Shown here in pieces: positions 16,748-25,154 of a stretch of 64,000 bases of DNA. The position numbers and the translations under genes are program-made. The notes beneath the pieces are model-generated. The model was not told where the DNA came from. It worked only from the letters and a program-made list of their open reading frames with translations, and did not search any database. Source of the stretch: Hyphomicrobiales bacterium. GTDB lineage: Bacteria; Pseudomonadota; Alphaproteobacteria; Rhizobiales; Aestuariivirgaceae. Position 1 is the first letter of the stretch, and each line of letters starts with the position of its first letter. The stretch spans positions 1,262,501-1,326,500 of the forward strand of contig JADJVV010000001.1 of assembly GCA_016710435.1 (NCBI GenBank), in the 5' to 3' direction.

Positions 16748-18306
16748 CATCAACCCACGGCACACCCCTTCTCGAGGCCCGCAACATCGTCAAGACGTTC
16801 GGCAGCCTCCGTGCCAACGATGATGTCAACCTCACCATCATGCCAGGCGAAATCCACGCCTTCCTCGGCGAGAATGGCGCGGGAAAGTCGACGCTTGTGA
16901 AGATGATCTACGGTGCCCTGCAGCCCACCTCCGGCCAGTTCTTCTGGAAGGGAAGGCAAGTGACACCGGCAAGCCCCTCGGTCGCCCGTCATCTTGGCAT
17001 AGGCATGGTGTTCCAGCATTTCTCCCTGTTTGATTCCCTGACGGTTGCGGAAAATATCGCCCTCGCCATGCCCGGGCCCTATGATCTGCCAGCCCTGTCG
17101 GAGCGCATTGCGAAAGTCTCGGCCTCTTATGGACTGCCGATTTCACCCACGGCATTGGTGGGCGACCTTTCCGTGGGTGAACGCCAGCGGATCGAAATCA
17201 TCCGTTGCCTGTTGCAGGAGCCGCAGCTTCTGATCATGGATGAGCCGACTTCGGTTCTGACACCACAAGAGGCGGACCAGTTGTTCGTGGTGTTGAAGCG
17301 CCTTGCCTCTGAAGGCTGCTCGGTCCTCTACATCAGCCATCGCCTCGAAGAGGTGAAGGCCTTGTGTGACACGGCCACCATCCTGCGCCACGGCAAGGTT
17401 GTCGCCGAAGTCGATCCGCGGCGCGAGACGGCCGCGAGTCTCGCCCGCCTGATGGTGGGAGGTGACATCCATGCCATCAAGGCCCGCACCCACGGAGCGG
17501 AGGCGGGCAAGCCCCGGCTCGAACTCCGTCATCTCTCGCTCCCCGCTGATGGGGCCTTCGCCGTTCCTTTGATTGACATCAACCTCACGGTGAATGCCGG
17601 CGAGATCGTCGCCATCGCTGGCGTCGCGGGAAATGGCCAGGGCGAATTCTTCGATGCCGTATCCGGGGAACGGACGGTAGCGTCTGACATGCTTTGTCTG
17701 GATGGCTTGGGATTGGGAGGACGGTCTATCACCTTCCGGCGCAAGTCCGGCGCGGCTTTTGTACCAGAGGAACGCTTGGGTCACGGGGCGGTACCCTCCA
17801 TGACGCTGTCGCAGAACATGTACCTGTCGCGCCACGCCGTTGATCCGGCATTGGTGTCGTCAGGTGTACTCAATCCTGAAGGCGCGCGCGCTGCCGCTGA
17901 ACGGATCATAAAGGGTTTTGATGTCCGCAAGGGAAAGCCAGACCCCGAGGCACGGGCGCTGTCAGGCGGAAACCTGCAAAAATATGTCGTAGGGCGCGAA
18001 CTGGAATTGCAGCCCAAGCTGCTGGTCATCAATCAGCCCACCTGGGGCGTTGATGCGGGTGCTGCCGCATCCATCCGGCAGGCCCTGATCGACCTTGCGC
18101 AAAACGGATCCGCAGTGCTGGTCATCAGCCAGGATCTCGACGAGATATTCGAGATCGCGGACCGCATTGCGGTGATCTCGCGCGGGCAGTTGTCCGAACC
18201 CCGCGCGGCCTCGGAGATGACGCGCGAGGAGATCGGTTTGCTGATGGCGGGCGCTCACGAGCGTGCCCAAGGCGGTTCACCGGGGGAGACAAGTCATGCG
18301 GCTTGA
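16744..18306 (+). CDS. BMP-type purine/nucleoside ABC importer ATPase, two fused domains (520 aa)
   Basis: ATPase of an importer served by a basic-membrane-protein (BMP) binding protein; these take up nucleosides or purine bases. Domain 1 has Walker A GENGAGKSTLVK, signature LSVGERQR and Walker B LLIMDEPTSVL. Domain 2 has LSGGNLQKYVVGREL and LLVINQPTWGVDAG, where the usual Walker B Asp-Glu is Asn-Gln, so its second site is probably inactive; I recall this as common in the subfamily. The ATG overlaps xdhC (ATGA), and the gene overlaps the first permease by 11 bases. Placement between xdhC and puuD points to a purine substrate. Confidence 0.92.
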   Translation: MTSTHGTPLLEARNIVKTFGSLRANDDVNLTIMPGEIHAFLGENGAGKSTLVKMIYGALQPTSGQFFWKGRQVTPASPSVARHLGIGMVFQHFSLFDSLTVAENIALAMPGPYDLPALSERIAKVSASYGLPISPTALVGDLSVGERQRIEIIRCLLQEPQLLIMDEPTSVLTPQEADQLFVVLKRLASEGCSVLYISHRLEEVKALCDTATILRHGKVVAEVDPRRETAASLARLMVGGDIHAIKARTHGAEAGKPRLELRHLSLPADGAFAVPLIDINLTVNAGEIVAIAGVAGNGQGEFFDAVSGERTVASDMLCLDGLGLGGRSITFRRKSGAAFVPEERLGHGAVPSMTLSQNMYLSRHAVDPALVSSGVLNPEGARAAAERIIKGFDVRKGKPDPEARALSGGNLQKYVVGRELELQPKLLVINQPTWGVDAGAAASIRQALIDLAQNGSAVLVISQDLDEIFEIADRIAVISRGQLSEPRAASEMTREEIGLLMAGAHERAQGGSPGETSHAA

Positions 18307-19360
18307 GAGGCGTGCGGAACGATCTTCCACCATGGCGTTGGCGTCGCCCTTCATCGCCATTGCACTGACCATCGTGACGGCGAGCCTGATTTTTGCCTTG
18401 CGCGGCAACAACCCGCTGCAGGCGCTCTATGTCTATTTCGTTGAACCGCTGACGGCTGTTTGGTCGGTTGAACAGTTGCTGGTCAAGGCGTCGCCCCTGA
18501 TTCTGATCGGCGCCGGGCTTGCTGTCGCCTACCGTGCCAACGTCTGGAACATCGGTGCCGAGGGGCAACTCACGGCGGGAGCGATCTTTGCCGGTGCCGT
18601 TCCGGTATTTCTGCCCCAATGGCAATCGCCGCTTACGCTTGCGGTGATGATGGTGGCGGGGATTGCGGGTGGCATGGCCTGGGCCGCCATCCCGGCCTTC
18701 CTGCGCAACCGCTTCAGCGCCAACGAAATCCTTACGTCTCTGATGCTCGTCTATGTGGCCCAGTTGCTGCTGGACTATCTGGTGCGCGGGCCTTGGCGCG
18801 ATCCGCAAGGCTTCAATTTCCCGAAGTCGGTGACTTTTGCCGACTGGCAGCTTCTGCCCTATGTCACGAGCGGTATCCATGCAGGCGTGTTGGTGACTTT
18901 CGTGGTCGCGCTGGTGCTGGGCTACATCGTGTCACGTACCGTCAAGGGTTACGAAATCACCGTCACCGGTCTGTCACCACGGGCTGCGCGCTTTTCCGGT
19001 TTCTCGCAAAGCCGCACGGTCCTTTTCTGCATGATGCTGTCGGGCGGGCTTGCGGGGCTGGCGGGAGCCTTCGAGATTTCCTCCGTTGTCGGACAATTGC
19101 AGCCGCAGATCTCGCCGGGATACGGCTTTGCGGCGATCATCGTGGCCTTCCTCGGCCGTCTCAATCCGGTCGGTGCGATTATCGCGGGGCTGCTTCTTGC
19201 GCTCTCTTATATCGGCGGCGAGGCCGTGCAGACGGCGCTCCAGATTCCCGACAAAATCACCCGCGTCATCCAGGGCATCTTGCTGTTCTATATCCTCGCC
19301 TGTGACACACTCATCAACTACCGCATCGTGTCCGCGGTGCCAGCCCTCGCGCGAGCCTGA
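18296..19360 (+). CDS. BMP-type ABC importer permease, subunit 1 (354 aa)
   Basis: Inner-membrane permease of the BPD_transp_2 family (YufP/NupP-like). Many hydrophobic segments start with MALASPFIAIALTIVTASLI. YRANVWNIGAEGQLTAGAIF is the conserved cytoplasmic coupling segment of this family. PGYGFAAIIVAFLGRLNPVG near the C-terminus is also typical. The ATG at 18296 has GGGGGAG upstream and overlaps the ATPase gene by 11 bases. It forms the translocation path with the next gene. Confidence 0.92.
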   Translation: MRLERRAERSSTMALASPFIAIALTIVTASLIFALRGNNPLQALYVYFVEPLTAVWSVEQLLVKASPLILIGAGLAVAYRANVWNIGAEGQLTAGAIFAGAVPVFLPQWQSPLTLAVMMVAGIAGGMAWAAIPAFLRNRFSANEILTSLMLVYVAQLLLDYLVRGPWRDPQGFNFPKSVTFADWQLLPYVTSGIHAGVLVTFVVALVLGYIVSRTVKGYEITVTGLSPRAARFSGFSQSRTVLFCMMLSGGLAGLAGAFEISSVVGQLQPQISPGYGFAAIIVAFLGRLNPVGAIIAGLLLALSYIGGEAVQTALQIPDKITRVIQGILLFYILACDTLINYRIVSAVPALARA

Positions 19361-19365
19361 CGGAC

Positions 19366-20241
19366 ATGGACATTGTTCTCACACTTCTCACGATCATCAT
19401 GACGGCGGCAACGCCGCTGCTGCTGGCGGCATTGGGAGAAATGGTGACGGAACGCGCGGGTGTCCTCAACCTCGGCGTTGAAGGCATGATGGTGATGGGC
19501 GCGGTCGCGGGGTTTGGTGGTGCTTACGTGACCGGCAATCCATGGGTGGGCATTGTTACGTCGATTTTCGCGGGCATGCTGATGTCGCTGCTCTTTGGCT
19601 TCCTCACCCTGACGCTGCTGGCAAACCAGGTGGCGACAGGACTTGCACTCACCTTGCTGGGCCTCGGGCTTTCCGCATTGATCGGAGAGTCCTTCGTGGG
19701 CCAGCCCGGCATCAAGTTGCCGACCTTTTCGGGCATTGATCCACTCGTGCCGTTTTCGCTTGTGATGGTGGCAGCCGTCAGCTGGTTCATGTTCCGTACC
19801 AAGATGGGTCTGGTGATCCGCGCCGTGGGCAACAGCCACACCTCCGCCCACGCGCTTGGATATAATGTGATCGGGGTCCGCTATCTGAGTGTGCTGTTCG
19901 GAGGGGCCATGAGCGGCATCGCCGGCGGCTACCTGTCACTGGTCTATACGCCACAGTGGGTGGAAAACATGACCTCGGGCCGGGGCTGGATTGCCCTGGC
20001 ATTGGTCGTGTTCGCATCCTGGTTGCCTTTCCGCATCCTGGCCGGCGCCTACCTGTTCGGCACCATCTCCATCCTGTCCTTTGTCTTGCAGGCGCAAGGC
20101 TTGGGAATCCCCTCGCAATTCCTCTCGAGTCTGCCCTATCTTGGCACCATCCTCGCACTGGTGGTCATCTCCGGGAACAAGGCCCTGACGCGCCGCAACA
20201 CGCCAGCCTCACTCGGACAACCCTTCGTGCCGGACCGTTAA
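19366..20241 (+). CDS. BMP-type ABC importer permease, subunit 2 (291 aa)
   Basis: Second permease of the purine/nucleoside importer (YufQ/NupQ-like). AATPLLLAALGEMVTERAGV then LNLGVEGMMVMGAVAGF is the family signature. The C-terminal GLGIPSQFLSSLPYLGTILA is also conserved. It begins 5 bases after the first permease, and the binding-protein gene follows after 27 bases. Confidence 0.92.
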   Translation: MDIVLTLLTIIMTAATPLLLAALGEMVTERAGVLNLGVEGMMVMGAVAGFGGAYVTGNPWVGIVTSIFAGMLMSLLFGFLTLTLLANQVATGLALTLLGLGLSALIGESFVGQPGIKLPTFSGIDPLVPFSLVMVAAVSWFMFRTKMGLVIRAVGNSHTSAHALGYNVIGVRYLSVLFGGAMSGIAGGYLSLVYTPQWVENMTSGRGWIALALVVFASWLPFRILAGAYLFGTISILSFVLQAQGLGIPSQFLSSLPYLGTILALVVISGNKALTRRNTPASLGQPFVPDR

Positions 20242-20268
20242 TGTGAACATCTCAACAGGGAGAACAAC

Positions 20269-21336
20269 ATGAAGAAACTACTGATGGCGGCGGCCGCTGC
20301 CGCGTTGATGCTGGGAGCCGCCTCGGCTTCCGCATCGGCAGAGGCGCTGAAGGCGTGCTGGGTCTATGTCGGCCCCATTGGCGACTTCGGATATTCCTTC
20401 CAGCATCATCAGGGCCTCTTGGCCGTGCAGAAGGAATTCGGCGACAAGGTGGAAACCGCCTACGCCGAAAACGTTTCGCAAGCCGATTCCGAAAAGACCT
20501 TCGAACGCTTCGCCCGCGAAGGCTGCAAGATCATCTTCGGAACCTCCTTCGGATTCATGGAGCCGATGCTCAAGGTCGCCAAGAAGTTCCCCGACGTGAA
20601 GTTTGAGCACGCCACGGGGTACAAAACCGCCGACAACATGGGCACCTACAACGCCAAGTTCCACGAAGGCCGTTACGTGATTGGCCAGATCGCCGCCAAG
20701 ATGTCGAAGACCGGCACGGCGGGCTACATCGTGTCCTTCCCCATTCCGGAAGTGGTCTCCGGCATCAATGCCTTCATGCTGGGCGCACAGAGCGTGAACC
20801 CCAACTTCAAGGTCAAGATTGTCTGGGCCAACACGTGGTTCGACCCGGCCAAGGAAGCTGACGCAGCAAAGGTGCTGCTGAGCCAGGGGGCCGACATCAC
20901 CGTTCAGCACACGGACTCGGCTGCACCGCTGCAGGTGGCCCAGGAACAGGGCAAGTTCGGTTTCGGCCAGGCCTCCGACCAGTATCAGTTCGCTCCCAAG
21001 GCGCAGCTGACGGCGATCGTCGACAACTGGGCACCGCACTACATCAACAGCGTCAAGGCTGTGATGGATGGCACCTGGAAGCCACAGCAGACCTGGGAAG
21101 GCATGGAAAACGGCACCGTCAGCATGGCGCCCTACACCAACATGCCGGATGACGTCGCCAAGATGGCCACGGAGACCGCCGCCGCCATTGCCTCGGGCAA
21201 GCTCAATCCCTTCACCGGCCCCATCACCAAGCAGGACGGAACCGTGGTCGGCGAAGCTGGCAAACCGCTGCCCGACGGCGACATCCTCGGCATGAACTGG
21301 TACGTCAAGGGCATCGACGACCAGTTGCCGCAGTAA
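20269..21336 (+). CDS. BMP-family periplasmic substrate-binding protein (355 aa)
   Basis: Periplasmic receptor of the importer. A Sec signal peptide covers about residues 1-24 (MKKLLMAAAAAALMLG, then ASASASAEA); no lipobox Cys is seen at its end. The mature part begins LKACWVYVGPIGDFGYSFQH, a typical BMP start, and contains FGTSFGFMEPMLKVAKKFPD and WAPHYINSVKAVMDGTW. The RBS AGGGAG lies upstream. Genomic context with xdhABC and puuD suggests a purine base, nucleoside or urate/xanthine-type ligand. A strong hairpin follows the gene. Confidence 0.93.
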   Translation: MKKLLMAAAAAALMLGAASASASAEALKACWVYVGPIGDFGYSFQHHQGLLAVQKEFGDKVETAYAENVSQADSEKTFERFAREGCKIIFGTSFGFMEPMLKVAKKFPDVKFEHATGYKTADNMGTYNAKFHEGRYVIGQIAAKMSKTGTAGYIVSFPIPEVVSGINAFMLGAQSVNPNFKVKIVWANTWFDPAKEADAAKVLLSQGADITVQHTDSAAPLQVAQEQGKFGFGQASDQYQFAPKAQLTAIVDNWAPHYINSVKAVMDGTWKPQQTWEGMENGTVSMAPYTNMPDDVAKMATETAAAIASGKLNPFTGPITKQDGTVVGEAGKPLPDGDILGMNWYVKGIDDQLPQ

Positions 21337-21353
21337 GCCTTTCCCGAAACCAC

Positions 21354-21386
21354 ATGCCGGGTGGCATTCCGCCACCCGGCATTTTC
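21354..21386 (+). terminator. Hairpin after the binding-protein gene, before puuD
   Basis: A perfect 12-bp stem (21354-21365 with 21371-21382), 5-base loop, then a short T run. It lies 18 bases after the binding-protein stop and just before the puuD start. It probably acts as a partial terminator or 3' stabiliser that raises the amount of binding protein relative to downstream enzymes. Confidence 0.7.
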
Positions 21387-21390
21387 ATGG

Positions 21391-22581
21391 ATGTGCACTG
21401 TGATCGATCCGTTTGCCGCCGACTGGTTGAACCTGCTTCTGCGCTGGGGCCATCTGATTGCGGGCATCGCCTGGATTGGCACATCCTTCTATTTCATCGC
21501 CCTCGATTTCTCTTTGCAGAAGCGCGAAGGCCTGCCCGCCGGCGTCGGCGGCGAGGCCTGGGAAGTTCACGGTGGCGGCTTCTACCATGTGCAGAAATAT
21601 CTGTCGGCACCGCCAGCCCTCCCGGATCACCTCACCTGGTTCAAGTGGGAGGCCTATCTCACCTGGGTGACTGGCTTTCTGCTCCTCATCGTCCAGTACT
21701 ACCTCAATGCGGAAAGTTACCTGATCGACCCGTCTGTCATTCCGCTCACGTCCTGGCAGGCCATCGCCATTTCTGCGGCCTCCATCGCTGGCGGGTGGAT
21801 TGTCTATGATCAGCTCTGCCGTCATCTGGCCCTCCGCCATCCCACGCTCCTCGTGATCTGCGTCATTGTGCTGGTGGGCCTTGCCGCCTACGGCTTCACC
21901 CATGTCTATTCGGGACGCGGTGCCTTTATCCACGTGGGCGCCTTCATCGGCACGACCATGGCGGCAAACGTTTTCATGGTCATCATTCCCAATCAGCGCA
22001 AGATCGTGGCGAGCCTCCTGAAGGGTGAGCGGCCGGACCCGGCCTATGGCGCCATGGGCAAGCAGCGCAGCCTGCACAACACATATCTGACGCTCCCCGT
22101 GCTGCTGATGATGGTCTCGAACCACTACGCCTTCCTCACGGGCCATCCGCAGAGCTGGATTCTCATTCTTATGATTGTCGTGGGCGGAGCGGCCTTGCGG
22201 CACTATCTCGTCCGCACGGAAGTGGGCGACGAGCAGCGCGAATTGGCCTGGCTGCTGCCCGTGATCGCCGCTGTGCTGGGCGGCGCCATTTTCATGACGG
22301 CCCCGGCAAAGCAGGTGATGTTTGCTGGCGATGTCCCGGACGCCGATGCCCTTGCAATCGTGCAGTCACGTTGTGCTGCATGTCACGCACAGCATCCCGC
22401 CGACAAGACGTTTGCCGAGCCGCCCAAGGGCGTCATCCTCGATACGCTGGAGGAACTTCGCCGTCATAAGGAACAGGTCGTGGTCCAGGCCGTGAACAAC
22501 GTGGCCATGCCGTTGGGCAACAAGACGGGGATGACCCCTGACGAACGGGCCCGCCTCGGTGCCTGGCTGGCAAAGCAATGA
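21391..22581 (+). CDS. puuD: Membrane-bound urate oxidase PuuD with C-terminal cytochrome c (396 aa)
   Basis: Integral-membrane urate hydroxylase that oxidises urate to 5-hydroxyisourate and passes electrons to its own cytochrome c domain rather than to oxygen. About eight hydrophobic segments occur, beginning LLLRWGHLIAGIAWIGTSFY, with several conserved His. The C-terminal ~80 residues hold a haem c motif CAACH and a later Met (NVAMPLGNKTGM). An in-frame GTG at 21361 lies inside the terminator stem and was rejected. The ATG at 21391 or GTG at 21400 are the real choices, and neither has a clear RBS. It overlaps uraD by 4 bases. Confidence 0.93.
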   Translation: MCTVIDPFAADWLNLLLRWGHLIAGIAWIGTSFYFIALDFSLQKREGLPAGVGGEAWEVHGGGFYHVQKYLSAPPALPDHLTWFKWEAYLTWVTGFLLLIVQYYLNAESYLIDPSVIPLTSWQAIAISAASIAGGWIVYDQLCRHLALRHPTLLVICVIVLVGLAAYGFTHVYSGRGAFIHVGAFIGTTMAANVFMVIIPNQRKIVASLLKGERPDPAYGAMGKQRSLHNTYLTLPVLLMMVSNHYAFLTGHPQSWILILMIVVGGAALRHYLVRTEVGDEQRELAWLLPVIAAVLGGAIFMTAPAKQVMFAGDVPDADALAIVQSRCAACHAQHPADKTFAEPPKGVILDTLEELRRHKEQVVVQAVNNVAMPLGNKTGMTPDERARLGAWLAKQ

Positions 22582-23075
22582 TCCCGCTCGCCGAGGTCAA
22601 TGCCATGCCGGTCGCCACCTTCGTGGAGCGATTTGGCGATATAGCCGAACATTCGCCCTGGGTGGCGGAAGGAGCGGCGGCATCACGGCCCTACCACGCC
22701 GTGGCAGACATGATTGCCGCGTTCGAAGCCACGCTCCGCACCGCGCCAGCGGATGCGCAACTGGCACTGATCCGCGCTCATCCGGACCTCGCCACAAAAG
22801 CAAAGCTGACGGCAGATTCGAATCGCGAACAGCGCAATGCCGGACTGGCGGATCTCACTCCATCCGAGTTTGTGCGGTTCACAGATCTGAATGCGAGATA
22901 CAAGAGCCGTTTTGGCTTCCCCTTCATCTTTGCGGTCAAGGGCGCGACCAAGCACCAGATAATCGACAGCTTTGAAGCACGCGTGGACAACAGCGAAGAC
23001 GCCGAATTCTCGCACGCTTTGCAGCACGTCATGCGCATATTCCGCTTTCGCATTGAAGACAGGGTTGCGCCATGA
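22578..23075 (+). CDS. uraD: OHCU decarboxylase (165 aa)
   Basis: 2-oxo-4-hydroxy-4-carboxy-5-ureidoimidazoline decarboxylase, which forms S-allantoin after PuuD and UraH act. EHSPWVAEGA (near residue 23) and RAHPDLATKAKLT, with the catalytic His, are the family motifs; FGFPFIFAVKGATK follows. Overlaps of ATGA with puuD and guaD show tight coupling. With uraH it completes urate to allantoin. Confidence 0.95.
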   Translation: MIPLAEVNAMPVATFVERFGDIAEHSPWVAEGAAASRPYHAVADMIAAFEATLRTAPADAQLALIRAHPDLATKAKLTADSNREQRNAGLADLTPSEFVRFTDLNARYKSRFGFPFIFAVKGATKHQIIDSFEARVDNSEDAEFSHALQHVMRIFRFRIEDRVAP

Positions 23076-24367
23076 AGCGAGTCTTGCGCGGACAGATCGT
23101 ATCCTTTGGACGGAGCGACGAAACAGTCGTTCACCTTCCCCGGGGCGCGCTTGCGGTCGATGGCACCGGACGCATCGCTTGGATCGGGGAAGCCTCCCAA
23201 CTTCCCGCCGCGTGGCAAGGTGTTGCGGCCGATGATTACGGTGAGAACCTGCTGTTGCCGGGTTTCATCGACGCCCATCTTCATTTCCCGCAATACAGGA
23301 TGCTGGCAGCACCCGGGAAAGACCTGCTGGATTGGCTGCGGCGTTTCACCTTTCCGGAGGAAGCCCGCTATGCTGATCGCGACTATGCGGCAGCGGCTGC
23401 GCGTCTCTTTCTCGATCGTCTGTTTTGCAATGGAACAACATCGGCACTCGCCTTCTGTTCGGTTCACAAGGCATGCGCAGATGCACTTTTTGCGGCAGCA
23501 TCTGACATGGGCATGGCGCTCATCACCGGCAAGACCATGATGGACCGCAATGCAATCCCGGAGGTGCAAGACACGCCCGAGCAAGGCGCGCGCGAGACGG
23601 AAGAACTTTATCAGACCTGGCACGGCAAGGGCCGCCTGCGTTACGCCGTGACGCCGCGCTTTGCGATCACCTCAAGCGACAGGCAGTTACAGGCGAGTGG
23701 CGAACTCCTCGCCCATCTGCCCGGCACCCTGATGCAAACCCATATTTCCGAAAGTCCCGGAGAAATCGCCTTCGTCAAGGCGTTGTTTCCCGACGCCCGC
23801 GACTACACCGATGTGTATGACCGCTTTGGCTTGCTTGGACCGCGCAGCATCTTCGCCCACGGCATCCACCTGAGCGAGCGCGAGGCAAAGCGGTTCTCCG
23901 AGACAGGCTCATCCGTCATCCACTGCCCCACGTCGAATACGTTTCTCGGCTCGGGTTTGATGCGCATGCCGTTTCTCGCAGAACAGGCGAGGCCGGTTGC
24001 CATGGGCCTCGCAACAGATGTGGGCGGCGGAACGAGCTACTCCATGCTGCAGACCATGGGCGAGGCCTACAAGGTTCAGATGCTGGGTGGATACAAGCCA
24101 TCCGCAAGCGCGCTCTTCGGCATGTCCACGATTGGCAATGCATGCAGGCTCCACATCGACGCCGAGACGGGTTCCCTGGACGTTGGAAAATATGCCGACG
24201 TGGTGGTTCTTCATCCAACTGCGACCCCAGTGTTGAAGGCACGGCACGCGTTGTCGCAATCCCTTGAGGACGTACTCTTTGCCCTGATGATTCTGGGTGA
24301 CGACCGTGCTGTCGCGGCAACCTACGTGGCGGGCCAGCAACGCCATCGCGCCAATGGGGCAAGATGA
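23072..24367 (+). CDS. guaD: Guanine deaminase (431 aa)
   Basis: Zinc amidohydrolase converting guanine to xanthine, the substrate of XdhAB. Metal ligands are visible in GFIDAHLHFPQ, QTHISESPGE, FAHGIHLSEREA and GLATDVGGGTSYS. TGKTMMDRNA is characteristic of guanine deaminase. The length is normal. It overlaps uraD and is followed by hyi after 6 bases. Confidence 0.94.
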   Translation: MKRVLRGQIVSFGRSDETVVHLPRGALAVDGTGRIAWIGEASQLPAAWQGVAADDYGENLLLPGFIDAHLHFPQYRMLAAPGKDLLDWLRRFTFPEEARYADRDYAAAAARLFLDRLFCNGTTSALAFCSVHKACADALFAAASDMGMALITGKTMMDRNAIPEVQDTPEQGARETEELYQTWHGKGRLRYAVTPRFAITSSDRQLQASGELLAHLPGTLMQTHISESPGEIAFVKALFPDARDYTDVYDRFGLLGPRSIFAHGIHLSEREAKRFSETGSSVIHCPTSNTFLGSGLMRMPFLAEQARPVAMGLATDVGGGTSYSMLQTMGEAYKVQMLGGYKPSASALFGMSTIGNACRLHIDAETGSLDVGKYADVVVLHPTATPVLKARHALSQSLEDVLFALMILGDDRAVAATYVAGQQRHRANGAR

Positions 24368-24373
24368 ACTCCC

Positions 24374-25150
24374 ATGCCAAAATTCTCCGCCAACATTTCC
24401 ACGATGTTTACCGAGATCCCGTTCCTTGATCGGTTTGCTGCTGCGAAAGCGGAAGGTTTCCGCGCCGTCGAATTCCAGTTTCCTTATCCTTTTGCGTTGC
24501 CGGATGTCGCTGCCCGCGTGGAGGATCTCGGCCTTGAGGTCGTCCTGTTCAATCTTCCCCCTGGGAATTTCGAGGCGGGCGAACGCGGCATTGCCTGCCA
24601 TCCCGGTCGCCAGCGGGAATTCGAGGCGGGAACTGGCGACGCACTGCGCTATGCCCAACGCCTGCGTTGCCGCAAGCTGAATTGCCTGGCCGGACTGCTG
24701 CCGGATGGGGTGTCGCGTGATGCGGGCCGTGCTGCTTTGCTGCAGAACCTGTCGGTTGCTGCCGAAAGTTTGGCGGAAAACGGCATCCAGTTGCTGGTGG
24801 AACCGATCAACACCTTCGACATGCCCCGGTTCTTTCTCAGCCGCAGTTCCGAAGCGTTGAGCGTGATGGATACTTTGCGTCCGCTGGACGTGAAGCTGCA
24901 GTACGATGTCTACCACATGCAGCGCATGGAAGGTGAGTTGCTCAACTCCATCACGCGGCTGCTTCCCCGCATCGGTCACATCCAGATTGCCGACACACCG
25001 GGCCGGCATGAACCCGGCACGGGCGAAATCAACTTTGCCAACCTCTTCCGCCATCTCGATGCCACAGGCTACGATGGCTGGGTGGGCTGCGAATATTTTC
25101 CATCCGCCGGCACCTCAGAAGGCTTGCGGTGGATGCAAGAGTGGACCTGA
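24374..25150 (+). CDS. hyi: Hydroxypyruvate isomerase family protein (258 aa)
   Basis: TIM-barrel enzyme of the Hyi/OtnI family, interconverting hydroxypyruvate and tartronate semialdehyde. MPKFSANISTMFTEIPFLDR is the usual start, and metal ligands lie in LLVEPINTFDMP and GWVGCEYFPS. In the purine context it would help convert glyoxylate-derived tartronate semialdehyde to central metabolism. Close paralogues act on 2-oxo-tetronates, so the exact substrate is not certain. It is followed by glycerate kinase after 4 bases. Confidence 0.88.
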   Translation: MPKFSANISTMFTEIPFLDRFAAAKAEGFRAVEFQFPYPFALPDVAARVEDLGLEVVLFNLPPGNFEAGERGIACHPGRQREFEAGTGDALRYAQRLRCRKLNCLAGLLPDGVSRDAGRAALLQNLSVAAESLAENGIQLLVEPINTFDMPRFFLSRSSEALSVMDTLRPLDVKLQYDVYHMQRMEGELLNSITRLLPRIGHIQIADTPGRHEPGTGEINFANLFRHLDATGYDGWVGCEYFPSAGTSEGLRWMQEWT

Positions 25151-25154
25151 ACCC

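Noticed and set aside
20278..21375. Long reverse frame opposite the BMP binding protein (365 codons)
   Set aside because: Antisense shadow of a clear gene; rich in His/Gly/Arg without any motif.
21361..21390. GTG start for PuuD
   Set aside because: The codon lies inside the perfect stem of the terminator-like hairpin; the downstream ATG gives the normal N-terminus.
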